Source: Membranipora membranacea
Taxonomy: Eukaryota > Bryozoa > Gymnolaemata > Cheilostomatida > Membraniporidae
Assembly (NCBI GenBank): GCA_914767715.1
Contig: OU612065.1
Coordinates: 8,678,001-8,742,000 of the forward strand
DNA length: 64,000 nucleotides
Reading direction: 5' to 3'
The position numbers were made by a program, and so were the translations under genes. Below the pieces are notes generated by a model. It did no database searches and had not been told where the DNA came from. It saw nothing but the letters and a program-made list of their open reading frames with translations. Each line of letters starts with the position of its first letter. The stretch's first letter is position 1. Positions 49,301-54,519 of the stretch are shown here, one piece after another.

Positions 49301-51978
49301 ATCGGTAATTTAACTTACAGCACATTGTGCACCTCTCTGAATGCACACCCATTCTGTGTCGTTCTCTTTGTACGGGCTGTATTCGAACATGAACTTGTTG
49401 ACGTATCCATTGTTGAGACCCTGAAACATAGAAAGTGTTGCATATATGATTATTAAACTTATCTTAAAATTAATCCTGGCATTTTCATATCTTGACAAAC
49501 TTTCCTCAAAGAGCACAATGAGTGCAAAAAATTCTGCACAGAGCTATAAATGAGTCCCCAAACAAAATTAGAGATCAAGTGGGCTTACCTCAATCCCATA
49601 TCCGTAGAGCCTGAAAACGGTTCCGAGATCAACAGCCAGCCACGCACCTTCATCGGTGCTAGGTATCCAGGCGTTACTGTATTGACTTATCTTAGCGTTT
49701 ATAACACTCCCAGATGATGCATAGAAAGAGTTCACATGAATGTGTCCGCCATGTCTAGTGCCAATATCCGCATGGGCGAGGTCAGCTGTAATGAGAACAC
49801 AAAAACATGATAAGTATTCAAGAATGAGTCATACTTGGTCCGAAGAAAAAGACCTTTACAAAAACTATGGTACACTTAATTCAGGTTAGGCACATACCAT
49901 TACTGAAATCGGCACATATCACGACTCAGGATAGCCACTTACGTGAAATTATATGAGAGTCTACAAGAATTTATCTTACCCATGACACCATAAGCTTCCA
50001 CTCTGAGAGCAAACTCAACATCAGCGCAGCAGATGGGGTAGAATCTTATCCCTGAACTGCTGACTGGTTCTAAGATATCATTGATCACTCCAGTGGAGTC
50101 ATCAGTATTACCTTCAAAGTCCTGTTAAGTGACAAGAATAGAACATATTAGGCTTGAATGTGACCTGTTTTATTTCCAATGGTGCTATGTTTTCGAGTTA
50201 TCTCCCTTGATCATTTTCAGAGGCGACCATAATTTTGCAAAACTTTCTATAAGTCATAGCGGAAGCAGATGAGACTTTTTGCTGTGAAAACTCGTTTGTT
50301 TCCGTTGACAGAATTTTACCAATATTTTTGGTAATCAAAAAATTCAATATATTATATGCTCATAGGAATGCAGGCTAACCGCTTTACATACTGTAAAAGG
50401 TTTTAAGCCTGTGTCTACTCAAGGAAAAAGACAGCTAACTTTTTCATTTATATTAATAAAATCAAACTTGCCTTGGTAATGCCAGCCTCTGTGTATTTAA
50501 CCCACTCTCCATCCACATAGAATGCCAAATTATACTGCTGGACATACTTTGAACTTTTGCCCTGCAAGTAAACAATTATCATTCATATCTTTTCTCCCAA
50601 TTATTAATTTATATATTATTATATACTGATGGATAAATTTTATTTACCTATCTTTATTATAGATAAGTAAATAAAATTATTATACAAAATAAGCACCACA
50701 AATTCAAATAGGGTTATGGAAACTTGTGACTGAGCTTAGCCCAGCTTATTAGCAGCCTACTAATTCAAAGCTAGGCTATTGCAATATTATATGAGAGACA
50801 ATAATCAACATACAAAGTTAAAAAACTTGGTGTCTTCTGGATTCAATTATAGGAATATTAAATTATCAATTTAATATTCCAGTAGTACATATTTATTCCG
50901 GGAAGGTCTGATTAGGCTGAATAGCTTTGTTTGGTGAAAACTGATGATGACACAATTATGTTTATAGTCATATCCGCCATTCTTCTCATTACACAGCTAA
51001 CAGGAGAAGCCTATGCTGTTATGATTTCTCCACAATATTTTTATCTTATTGTCTCTGCATAGAGGTTATCCCAAATTTAAATTGGCATCTAATCAACTGC
51101 AAGCATAGACGCAGAATGCCCACTCACCTGGGTTTCAACCTGATAGATAACCCAAACATTGGTGAACGTCATCTGAACATACGGATCCGAGTCAGAGTCT
51201 GACGGCGCCCAGTGGTTGTTAAAGTTCAGTCTGCAGTAGTAATCTTGTGTAGAGGGAGCTTTAGAACTTGATGAGAAGTCATTGTTTGACACCCGACTAG
51301 TATGCTCTATTCCAACCGGACTATATGCTATAAAGTGTGTTTAAATGTTTGGTTACTCTGATTACAAAGGTAATATCTGTGCCTATTTTGCTCTATCAAA
51401 AAGTCAGTATTTGCTCAGTTTAGGTAAGTGATTTGGATAGTGATTTGCCTACTATGGAAAGAATTGATATTTTTACCTAGTTTTAAATCCCTCAACTTTT
51501 TTTTCAATATTAGCTGGATGACTTTTACTCAAAGTGTTTGTTCATTAGATTTACTAGCTATCTGTCAAAATTTTGTTGTTGGAGATATTGTCTAATCTAC
51601 CATTTACCATCCTCAGTCAATCTCACAGTTGAATTGTCCCAGTCTAAATCTTGCAAAGTCCCAAATTATGAGGGGTATGGAGATGCATATATACATAGAT
51701 TAGAGTGCTTAAAATAATTTTAAGGTTGGGCATGATGTTAATAAAAAATCAACTCTGAACTGTATATTTTTTATATTTTTAATATATAAAATATATTCAT
51801 ATTCAATCCAACCGTATTTTGTGACATAATAAGGGGGGATAAAAAATAATTTCGAGGTTGATCAAGTAATTGACTCAATATACTTACACTTCAACTCGAG
51901 GTTTTTAATTCCGCTGAGAACCAAGTGTAATGTACAAGATATGATTAGAAGAAAGATGAGCTGCACGGAGTGCCTCAT
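11582..51978 (-). CDS. Giant secreted multidomain lectin/adhesion mosaic protein (68 exons read)
   Basis: The exons I could read total 11,466 bases, about 3,822 residues, starting at ATG 51978 with a signal peptide and running to a last sure exon at 11773-11582. The modules are listed one by one below. Almost every exon pair joins in phase across a 40-kb span, which argues for one gene and not several. Four joins break phase: 46866 to 46807, 46727 to 45136, 36002 to 35698 and 28969 to 28547. Each may hide a small exon; at one other phase break I did find such an exon (39462-39404). The 3' end is open. A donor GTAAGT follows 11582, and without splicing the frame would stop at 11550. Many modules sit on phase 1-1 exons, so exon shuffling probably built this gene. 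The role is unknown; binding of glycans or matrix outside the cell is inferred. Confidence 0.8.
13040..13181. mobile_element. Foldback element in a TSP1 intron
   Basis: Arms of about 55 bases read GCTCAGACAGCTGCAATGCG at one end and CGCATTGCAGCCGTCTGAGC at the other, with matching inner parts (GTTAGTGGCA / TGCCACCAAC). The paralog's intron (57902-58193) is 292 bases long and lacks it. Confidence 0.7.
16570..17016 (-). CDS. Mosaic gene: Cys-rich linker and EGF-like domain (residues about 3310-3405)
   Basis: Exons 17016-16858 and 16698-16570, both phase 1-1. The first has CSAESEDEIVCQGQCRCHSN then INPAVNDPDTIINPL; its five Cys could start an EGF-like or chitin-binding-like fold but I do not assign it. 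The second is an EGF module: NPCDLSTTPCQNGGSCYWD, YYCVCDGNWGGINC. Confidence 0.85.
17384..18402 (-). CDS. Mosaic gene: CNTNAP-type Fg-like module 5 (residues about 3101-3309)
   Basis: Exons 18402-18102, 17876-17737 and 17569-17384. Pattern: GYVWIDSDGLGGTPP, VYVLCDYDSDIVTITHN, NNPEDISAFLQTAKSAQQTV, GGWAGPDG, GCACANDGTCQYGIGCNC, then LLPITSLYMG. It is the direct sister of module 4. Intron phases differ at the first boundary (phase 2 here, 0 there). Confidence 0.92.
18588..20114 (-). CDS. Mosaic gene: CNTNAP-type Fg-like module 4 (residues about 2909-3100)
   Basis: Exons 20114-19885, 19496-19316 and 18752-18588. Pattern: FPSGLYELDFDGYSGPLPP, VLAYCDMSTTPPTTI, LPDEYILALIESSVSCSQKL, ACNCLNGRRCTYHHGCNCDY, YYWRQDIGYITEMDKLPI and YYGGQTEDLSLG. 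All joins keep phase. The second and third exons recur in the paralog at 63926-63746 and 63142-62978. Confidence 0.92.
20381..20579 (-). CDS. Mosaic gene: CCP/sushi domain (residues about 2843-2908)
   Basis: One exon, phase 0 to 1: a lead-in GELYDLFDSEDT, then NGIPANIHNYTVGSTLQYTC, GSSTRVCQSDLRWSGLPPVC and G. The typical 'G..w....P.C' end and the Tyr before Cys are present. The usual first Cys of the module is not in this exon; the LCDFE of the EGF exon may supply it. Confidence 0.85.
20789..21268 (-). CDS. Mosaic gene: linker and EGF-like domain (residues about 2752-2842)
   Basis: Exons 21268-21167 and 20958-20789 join in phase. The first is an acidic linker with two N-glycosylation motifs (NFT, NET) ending DECE. 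The second has the EGF pattern CASYPCLNNGTC, FECECTEGFLGERCE, then a tail LCDFEPFPVNTNVTL. The first EGF Cys (DEC) comes from the upstream exon. Confidence 0.85.
21717..21803. repeat. Two adjacent palindromes in an intron
   Basis: First: GACTATAAATAC and its complement (21717-21728, 21740-21751). Second: arms at 21757-21779 and 21781-21803 pair over 23 bases with one mismatch (core CCTCACCCATCATA). Confidence 0.8.
21874..25624 (-). CDS. Mosaic gene: C-type lectin domain split by an inserted F5/8-type exon
   Basis: C-type lectin exons: 25624-25524 (CENDWVTGNGSCYYI), 25303-25198 (GYLAVINSAEDMEYF, YWYYIGLEYV) and 22068-21874 (MYVWLDGTTENDFSDW, DWDCADSRWWSICE). Together they form one lectin fold. 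Between the second and third lies the phase 1-1 exon 23133-22684 (listed separately). The lectin halves join in phase with or without it. The Ca-binding EPN/QPD-type motif is not present (SGYPTSSRKGC in its place), so Ca-dependent sugar binding is doubtful. Confidence 0.85.
22684..23133 (-). CDS. Mosaic gene: single-exon F5/8C / F-type-lectin-like domain
   Basis: A 450-base phase 1-1 exon codes for a whole domain: NLALNKPAWQKDTYSTPG, AADKAVDG, PWWWYVDLESQKDIGNVRIF, EFFILGSDTANTDP, ARYVAIYFPL and YINLREIEVC. PWW.VDL and I.NR are typical of F-type (fucose-binding) lectins, which share the F5/8 fold. I do not see the HxRxR fucose motif clearly, so sugar binding is open. It lies inside the C-type lectin unit. 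Confidence 0.88.
23484..23645. repeat. Simple tandem repeat (TGATTGAGTGAG type)
   Basis: Mixed 4-bp units TGAT/TGAG/TTAT run for about 160 bases in the intron after the single-exon lectin domain. Confidence 0.85.
23892..25188. mobile_element. 1.3-kb element with 16-bp terminal inverted repeats
   Basis: AAGGTCATGCCTCGCC at 23892-23907 is repeated exactly, inverted, at 25173-25188. No transposase-like frame is seen between them, so it would be non-autonomous. I could not define a clean target duplication; GACTC lies close to both ends. It sits in the intron between exons 25303-25198 and 23133-22684. Confidence 0.6.
25972..26082 (-). CDS. Mosaic gene: short Cys-containing exon before the lectin domain
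   Basis: A phase 1-1 exon of 111 bases: FPTCYHYEIAGHTTPGQY then STGSEVECSMQGYE. Two Cys and the G.Y.L..GSEVEC pattern recall either the start of a fibrinogen-like module or part of a CCP module. It stands alone. Joins are in phase; the donor is GTTCGT, which is not strong. Confidence 0.6.
26427..27758 (-). CDS. Mosaic gene: CNTNAP-type Fg-like module 3 (residues about 2239-2430)
   Basis: Exons 27758-27483, 27311-27177 and 26591-26427. Pattern: SGYYYIDPDGHGTG, FEVYCDMTYAPPITIL, DEQLESLIDSSNFCHQM, YWECDCNPDC, then ITDRSKLPIREFYTGD. This is the full module in three exons, all in phase. Confidence 0.85.
27945..28090. repeat. Short-period tandem repeats (ATACCGTATG then ACAATATAAT)
   Basis: A run of about 10-bp units (GATACCGTAT variants) passes into an AT-rich run of ACAATATAAT-like units, in the intron between exons 28160 and 27758. 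Confidence 0.8.
28160..28547 (-). CDS. Mosaic gene: Thr-rich linker and EGF-like exon
   Basis: Exons 28547-28479 and 28300-28160, both phase 1-1. The first is a short Thr/Pro linker (RKPTDLTGAVTPTNYTVE). The second has six Cys spaced like an EGF module (FCLIYNPC, ARC, YICICVVESDLSRNC). The usual glycines of EGF are missing, so it is a divergent member. Confidence 0.7.
28969..29756 (-). CDS. Mosaic gene: Link (hyaluronan-binding type) domain
   Basis: Exons 29756-29602 and 29132-28969 join in phase. Pattern: AAAACVNNGHQLATFDQLVE, AHDAGFDSECTWGWVQEGMA, YSLVRPRV, QLCFGMRNSGVGMR and SAFCYSG, with four Cys spaced as in Link modules (C..A..LA.F.QL...G...C..GW...G...Y....R...C). The exon ends at a GTAAAT donor; unspliced it would read NNL then stop. 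The next exon (28547) does not keep phase. Confidence 0.88.
29943..30602. mobile_element. hAT-like non-autonomous element, 660 bp, with 8-bp TSD
   Basis: The element begins CACTGAATTAGATTC and ends GGAATTCAATG and is flanked by GAATACCA on both sides (29935-29942, 30603-30610). The ends are imperfect inverted repeats. No open frame of note. A shorter copy lies inverted at 62107-62393. An 8-bp duplication is typical of hAT transposons. It sits in the intron between the Fg-like module 2 and Link exons. Confidence 0.85.
30682..32681 (-). CDS. Mosaic gene: CNTNAP-type Fg-like module 2 (residues about 1846-2062)
   Basis: Exons 32681-32458, 32076-31967, 31427-31270 and 30840-30682. Pattern: GLSSGIYWLDPDGAAGDHP, FQVECFIDG, then the middle STEHIEELMEHAVWNEQYM, YCMCDNIGNCAG, and GYLLPLRSDILLPVTQWYG at the end. 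All joins keep phase. It lacks the GCNC motif of its sisters (ADCLT here). Confidence 0.8.
32232..32279. mobile_element. 48-bp palindromic micro-element with 8-bp target duplication
   Basis: Ends CATAGACT and AGTCTATG enclose ATT repeats. TGTATACC flanks both sides (32224-32231, 32280-32287). Same family as 10940-10980. Confidence 0.7.
32808..33803 (-). CDS. Mosaic gene: F5/8C-type domain 5 (residues about 1658-1845)
   Basis: Exons 33803-33560, 33257-33114 and 32983-32808. Pattern: EYYLQIDLKNSYYISALMIQ, GYVTQFK, then VSVIHIEPVRYVRIEPVEF. The intron phases differ from the other F5/8C units here (2 and 2 instead of 0 and 0), so it is from a different lineage of the domain. Confidence 0.85.
34008..34247 (-). 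CDS. Mosaic gene: unassigned 80-residue Cys-poor segment
   Basis: One phase 1-1 exon. It reads GFVSGCGSFWWFSDTPDC, then STGINWRTFQHPDTNNDVI and ends IKIRPS. It joins in phase on both sides. I do not recognise the module; its place just before an F5/8C domain and its phase make it a shuffled unit of its own. Confidence 0.7.
34519..35022 (-). CDS. Mosaic gene: WSC domain (residues about 1488-1577)
   Basis: Exons 35022-34915 and 34680-34519, both phase 1-1. The full WSC pattern is present: YVGCYLDEADRAM, LSLESCLEHC, GFPYFGVQDGYACFCG, then ESECNVDCAGNSNQTCGG and the ending SVYKI. WSC modules are putative carbohydrate-binding domains. Confidence 0.93.
35448..36598 (-). CDS. Mosaic gene: N-terminal half of a fibrinogen-related domain plus unassigned tail
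   Basis: Exons 36598-36495 and 36214-36002 show RSCHTG, PHTIYPRD, VNVWCDSDWILVMRR and SGDFWLGLEAMHKLT, then MRIELVDSSGTTVQVDYG, the classical first half of a fibrinogen-related domain. The second half (Ca-binding loop, WWY..C) is absent. Exons 35698-35611 and 35520-35448 follow, reading GWQSLLLVDCTQ and YALRYVYVDLPSG, which I cannot assign. The join 36002 to 35698 breaks phase, so something is missing or changed here. Confidence 0.7.
35824..35886. repeat. Perfect 20-bp-arm hairpin in an intron
   Basis: GCATAGGCTAGCCTGTTCCA at 35824-35843 pairs exactly with 35867-35886. The loop itself holds a smaller palindrome around CCTATAATATAGG. Confidence 0.85.
37363..38972 (-). CDS. Mosaic gene: F5/8C-type domain 4 (residues about 1148-1327)
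   Basis: Exons 38972-38722, 38395-38282 and 37537-37363. Pattern: SSYQTNSWIQAELGRIYIVT, then GDYELHYSLDGRNYNCY, then RFLRLYPKTYVGTWISTTL. The first exon carries six Cys in an extra N-terminal stretch. The layout is the same three-exon phase set as domains 1-3. Confidence 0.9.
39404..41800 (-). CDS. Mosaic gene: complete fibrinogen-related domain (residues about 914-1147)
   Basis: Exons 41800-41652, 40970-40874, 40683-40519, 40286-40055 and 39462-39404. Hallmarks are RDCGDL, GVYKIHPF, VYCDLDTDGGGWT, WDGYRRGFGS, EEHFLGLENMHRIT, then FSTRDR, WWTNAGYFYTC, NLFGAY and the closing AWSGLIWGSSHASAPHRII. This is the classical fibrinogen C-terminal domain, not the CNTNAP type. The last 59-base exon was found only because phase demanded a phase 2-to-1 exon there. 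It supplies the conserved end (IELKIRR). Confidence 0.9.
39602..40046. repeat. Minisatellite, 23-bp unit, about 19 copies, inside an intron
   Basis: The unit begins ACAGGCGTTACACTGAGCA and ends CAGT (23 bases). About 19 copies run head to tail with scattered substitutions. On the gene's strand the array starts within ten bases of the donor of exon 40286-40055. Confidence 0.95.
42529..43045. mobile_element. Foldback element of about 0.5 kb
   Basis: Arms of about 110 bases: the left includes CCTCAATTCGGAGTTGTCCT and CCCACGCCGCATAGGAAAA, the right is their complement (TTTTTCCTATGCGGCGTGGG, AGGACAACTCCGAATTGAGG). The inner sequence is AT-rich without coding. It lies in the intron between exons 43324 and 41800. 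A degraded relative lies at about 21640-21700. Confidence 0.75.
43324..45136 (-). CDS. Mosaic gene: LamG/concanavalin-like domain (residues about 619-913)
   Basis: Exons 45136-44857, 44731-44537, 43937-43617 and 43413-43324. The first exon is an acidic Pro/Asp-rich lead-in (QESNDEPDDELMSHV). The jelly-roll pattern follows: NNVTVGSFSIFAVLKLYS, then DTWMSLVISYDQDSSTISL (the 'W..v..tyd....i.ly' strand pair), RDCHH, IKSLQFGRTS, and HFDMAMDDQMCEDVMSLM, the usual closing helix. For 43937 I used the acceptor after AATAAAG, because only that keeps phase. Confidence 0.7.
46727..47107 (-). CDS. Mosaic gene: contactin-associated-type Fg-like module 1 (truncated?)
   Basis: Exons 47107-46866 (phase 1 to 0) and 46807-46727. 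The first has SCVEAQLRYGFPASGLFWID and DYDALQIQCDM, the start of the fibrinogen-like module known from CNTNAP/Caspr proteins. The second reads VLIRAQDSSLWFTKWNLHY in the frame that matches sister modules (compare DEYILALIESS). The join between these two exons and the next join (to 45136) do not keep phase with the splice sites I chose, and the usual C-terminal half with GCNC was not found. The module may be truncated, or exons may be missed. Confidence 0.65.
47160..47259. repeat. Large hairpin in the intron before Fg-like module 1
   Basis: GCTTAAACTGTGCCGGG at the left pairs with CCCGGCACAGTTTAAGC at the right, and the inner parts (GTAGCATTGCATTATCAA / TTGATAATGAAATGCTAC) pair with one mismatch. 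The loop is short. Confidence 0.85.
47409..48364 (-). CDS. Mosaic gene: F5/8C-type domain 3 (residues about 320-510)
   Basis: Exons 48364-48192, 47954-47838 and 47691-47409. It shows EWAQLTFSTVYDVSYIRYR, RHYAARYFTIHFGTDSSED, and the ending ARYIRLYQVEPVDPAYPNF. The last exon is longer than in the sister domains and holds an extra Cys-containing loop (IPCVWQPKAFC). Confidence 0.82.
48846..49785 (-). CDS. Mosaic gene: F5/8C-type domain 2 (residues about 175-319)
   Basis: Exons 49785-49589, 49420-49319 and 48981-48846. Typical pattern: NAWIPSTDEGAWLAVDLG, then GYGIE and GLNNGYVNKFMFEYSPYKEN, then TRFIRVIPLEYDGALKLKIG. It uses the same three-exon layout (long, short phase 0-0, end) as the domains on both sides, so these are tandem domain duplicates. 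Confidence 0.88.
49980..51327 (-). CDS. Mosaic gene: F5/8C-type domain 1 (residues about 31-174)
   Basis: Exons 51327-51128, 50561-50472 and 50121-49980. Signs of a discoidin/F5/8C fold: a Trp-containing middle (VQMTFTNVWVIYQVETQ), the strand KYVQQYNLAFYVDGEWV, then GIRFYPICCADVEFALRVEAYG, the usual 'R..P' final strand. The 90-base middle exon ends in a GC donor (AAG|GCAAGT). Confidence 0.75.
50635..50678. repeat. AT-rich hairpin in an intron
   Basis: AATTTTATTTAC...TATCT pairs with AGATA...GTAAATAAAATT. A second hairpin, GGAATATTAAATT with its complement, lies at 50852-50880. Confidence 0.65.
51888..51978 (-). CDS. Mosaic gene exon 1: start codon and signal peptide
   Basis: ATG at 51978-51976 begins 30 codons: a short basic start (MRHS), then a hydrophobic run (LIFLLIISCTLHLVL) ending in SG, then IKNLELK. 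The exon ends phase 1 at a GTAAGT donor and joins in phase to 51327. No other start with a signal peptide was seen in the 40-kb gene. Confidence 0.85.
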
Positions 51979-52010
51979 TATGAGTTTAGTATCAGCCTCA
52001 AAATCTCCTG

Positions 52011-52020
52011 CTTTTATCTC
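52011..52020 (-). promoter_or_regulatory. Possible TATA-like box of the mosaic gene
   Basis: GAGATAAAAG on the minus strand lies 33 to 42 bases before the ATG. If used, the 5' leader would be only a few bases long, so this is weak. Confidence 0.25.
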
Positions 52021-53145
52021 ATGATAGCACAGCTTAATATCTCAGTCTGTCAACTTCTCCGTCAAGTACAGGTAGAGGCTGCCCAAATAATGTTCATTCT
52101 TAGATTCCATAGAGGACTGATTAAATATCAATAGAGCAAATAGCAAACAATAACAAAGGGAAATAAAACAAGGTGACAAAATCTCACAGTAACTACGGCC
52201 AGATAAATATTGAGTGATATGATTACATCACAATAGATGTGATCACAATTAATTTGGAAGTGTTGTGGTTAGCAAAGCTTCCAATAAATTATGTTAAATA
52301 ATTGATCATCTAAATCAACATCTAAAACCATAATGATTGTGAGGGAGTTGAAACTCAGGGAAGTGCTATTGTTCTGATTGTTAAGAAGTAACCTGCATTT
52401 TGGCCTAGAATGCTTAAGAACAAATCAATTATACAACATTGTCCATCTCTGTTAATCTAGGTACATTATACGTACATGAAAGGTCATACTGAATTGTTCG
52501 TGTTAGTCTGTGTGAATTGGACAAGACGTATGACGCAATTGGGGTCTACAAGAATATCTTGCTTTTGCCTGCTAGGATTAATTATTAATGTTGATTGTTT
52601 TATAATAATAATAATAATAAAGTTTATTTGTGAAACGCTTAATAAAATTGCAGAGCAAAAATTTCTAAGCGTTATTACATTAAAACCAATAAAATAAAGG
52701 TGAAATAAAATGGATAAAATATGTGCATGAGAATAAAATTAAAACATAATTCTGATACTGCTATATAAATTAAATATATTAACAATTTGATATTGTTTCA
52801 TCAAACATGTATCAATTCACAACCTTATGGTTTGAAGGCTCTCTGAATTGGAATGAGTTTCGTCTTGTTTCCGTCACATATAGGCAAGAGTCTAGATTTA
52901 CCTGCCAACAACATAACTGATGAAAAACTAGTATTATTGCCACGACTTACGAATAAGCTCTAGCACGTTTAATTTCTTTTACTTATCATTTTGGTAAATA
53001 CTGATGATCAAACCTTATATGGATATAAGGTTTGATCATCAGTATATATAAATATATGGATTAAGCATTACGAATGGAGGTTTATCATTATTAATTTTGT
53101 TTATATGACACAAACTTTGAACAGATGTTTTGTCCCCTCCCCTAC
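52021..53145. other. Upstream region of the mosaic gene, no gene seen
   Basis: AT-rich with an ATA repeat near 52600 and a perfect 22-bp-arm hairpin at 52998-53045 (arms ATACTGATGATCAAACC...). No exon is supported. Confidence 0.5.
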
Positions 53146-53300
53146 GACAGATCTGCGCATTGATACAAGGCTTGGAAAAAATGAGGGTTTGATGCTATCC
53201 AAGGACAACCACAGGTTCTCCCTAGCGAACTTTGGTGCCAAACTATACAATGACTTGCCCATGATCTCAAATTTTTCAAGTTAGCCGTGAAAAGCCATAT
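53146..53300 (+). pseudogene. Non-LTR retrotransposon RT tail, broken
   Basis: The plus strand reads TDLRIDTRLGKN, then FSLANFGAKLYNDLP; after a frameshift it continues as HDLKFFKLAVKSHIF. This 'G..L.N.LP' ending is typical of the C-terminus of ORF2 of LINE-type elements. It is short and frameshifted. Confidence 0.6.
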
Positions 53301-53889
53301 TTTTAGCGTATAAACTATTCTACTTCTTAATACTTGCATTTTTATTCTTCATTTTCTCCATAAAATAGTAAATTTTTAATTGCGATAATCTAATTTACTT
53401 GAATACTCTGTATTTTATACCTTTGTGTGTTCCTATTAGTTATATATATATACATTTTTTTTGCAACAATCATCATCCGAAGATGTTCTCCCTGATGTGC
53501 AAAGAAACCAAAAAAAAAAATCGAAATAAAAATCAAGGGAATAAAACTCAATTCAATGAAAACAGATGTTTTGACAATGCAAATTTAAATGTACGTAGAG
53601 TTGTTGATGAACGAAGATGTTGATGAAGGTTGTTAAAAGAAGTAGTCATATGAATCAAAAAGAAGATTTTGGGTTGAGTAAGATGTGGGTATCACGAAAA
53701 CAAAAGTGATGTCCAGTGCATGAAAAATCATTGATTATATAGCTTGGGGTTAGACCATGAAGTATTTTATAGCAAAAAACAGAAGAAAAATAAAAGGCGA
53801 GATCTGACAATGTTAAAAGATTCAATTTTATACATGAATGCCGAGTTGGATTCAGGTATATTGGAAAATTTGTATTTGCTATAAGCCTG

Positions 53890-54514
53890 CTATAATCTCT
53901 GCAGGGTGTGTGTTGTGCAGTGGTACGCGCACCACTGTATGTTGTATCTCCTGAAGGCTTTTTTCTGGAGGGTGAAAATGGGAGTTGTTAGATAAGATGG
54001 AGACATATTGTAAAACTTCAATGCGGCACCACGGTTAATACAGAACCGACATTTCTGGAGCAATGCCAGACTGGACCTCACAGTTCTGCAAATGTGCTGA
54101 ATATGGTCAGTCCACCCAAGAGTATCGCATAAATGAAATCCTAAAAGTATAGTCTTTGATTCCCTGGCAAGTACAGTACCCTCAAAGAAAAGATTAAAAG
54201 TTTGTGTGTTTGAAGAATTGCATAGCAGGAAATGTGATTTTTTCATATTGATGGTCATTCTATTTAAAAGGCACCAAGATTTGATGCAAGCCAAATCGTT
54301 ATTGCATTGTCTCTCCTAAAGCATAGATATTCAGGTCTTTGGCAAGAAATGTTGTGTAATCTGCATAGACAAATGAGGTTGAATTTAATGGTAATTTTAG
54401 GAGATCATTTATGAATATCAAAAACAGTGTAGGGGCTAAAATGGATCCTTGGGGAACTCTAACACTAATTGGTAAAGTTTTTCTTTTAAAAGAAATTCTT
54501 CGTTTTCTGGACAA
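53890..54514 (-). pseudogene. Non-LTR retrotransposon reverse transcriptase fragment
   Basis: Two adjacent frames on the minus strand, 54514-54299 and 54294-53890, are separated by a frameshift. The first has VPQGSILAPTLFLIFINDL and FVYADYTTFLAKD. The second has WCLLNRMTINMKKSHFLL, then ILLGFHLCDTLGWTDHI. This order is the palm and thumb of a LINE-type reverse transcriptase. The catalytic YADD reads YADY here, and the 5' part is missing, so it is dead. Confidence 0.88.
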
Positions 54515-54519
54515 AAGTC

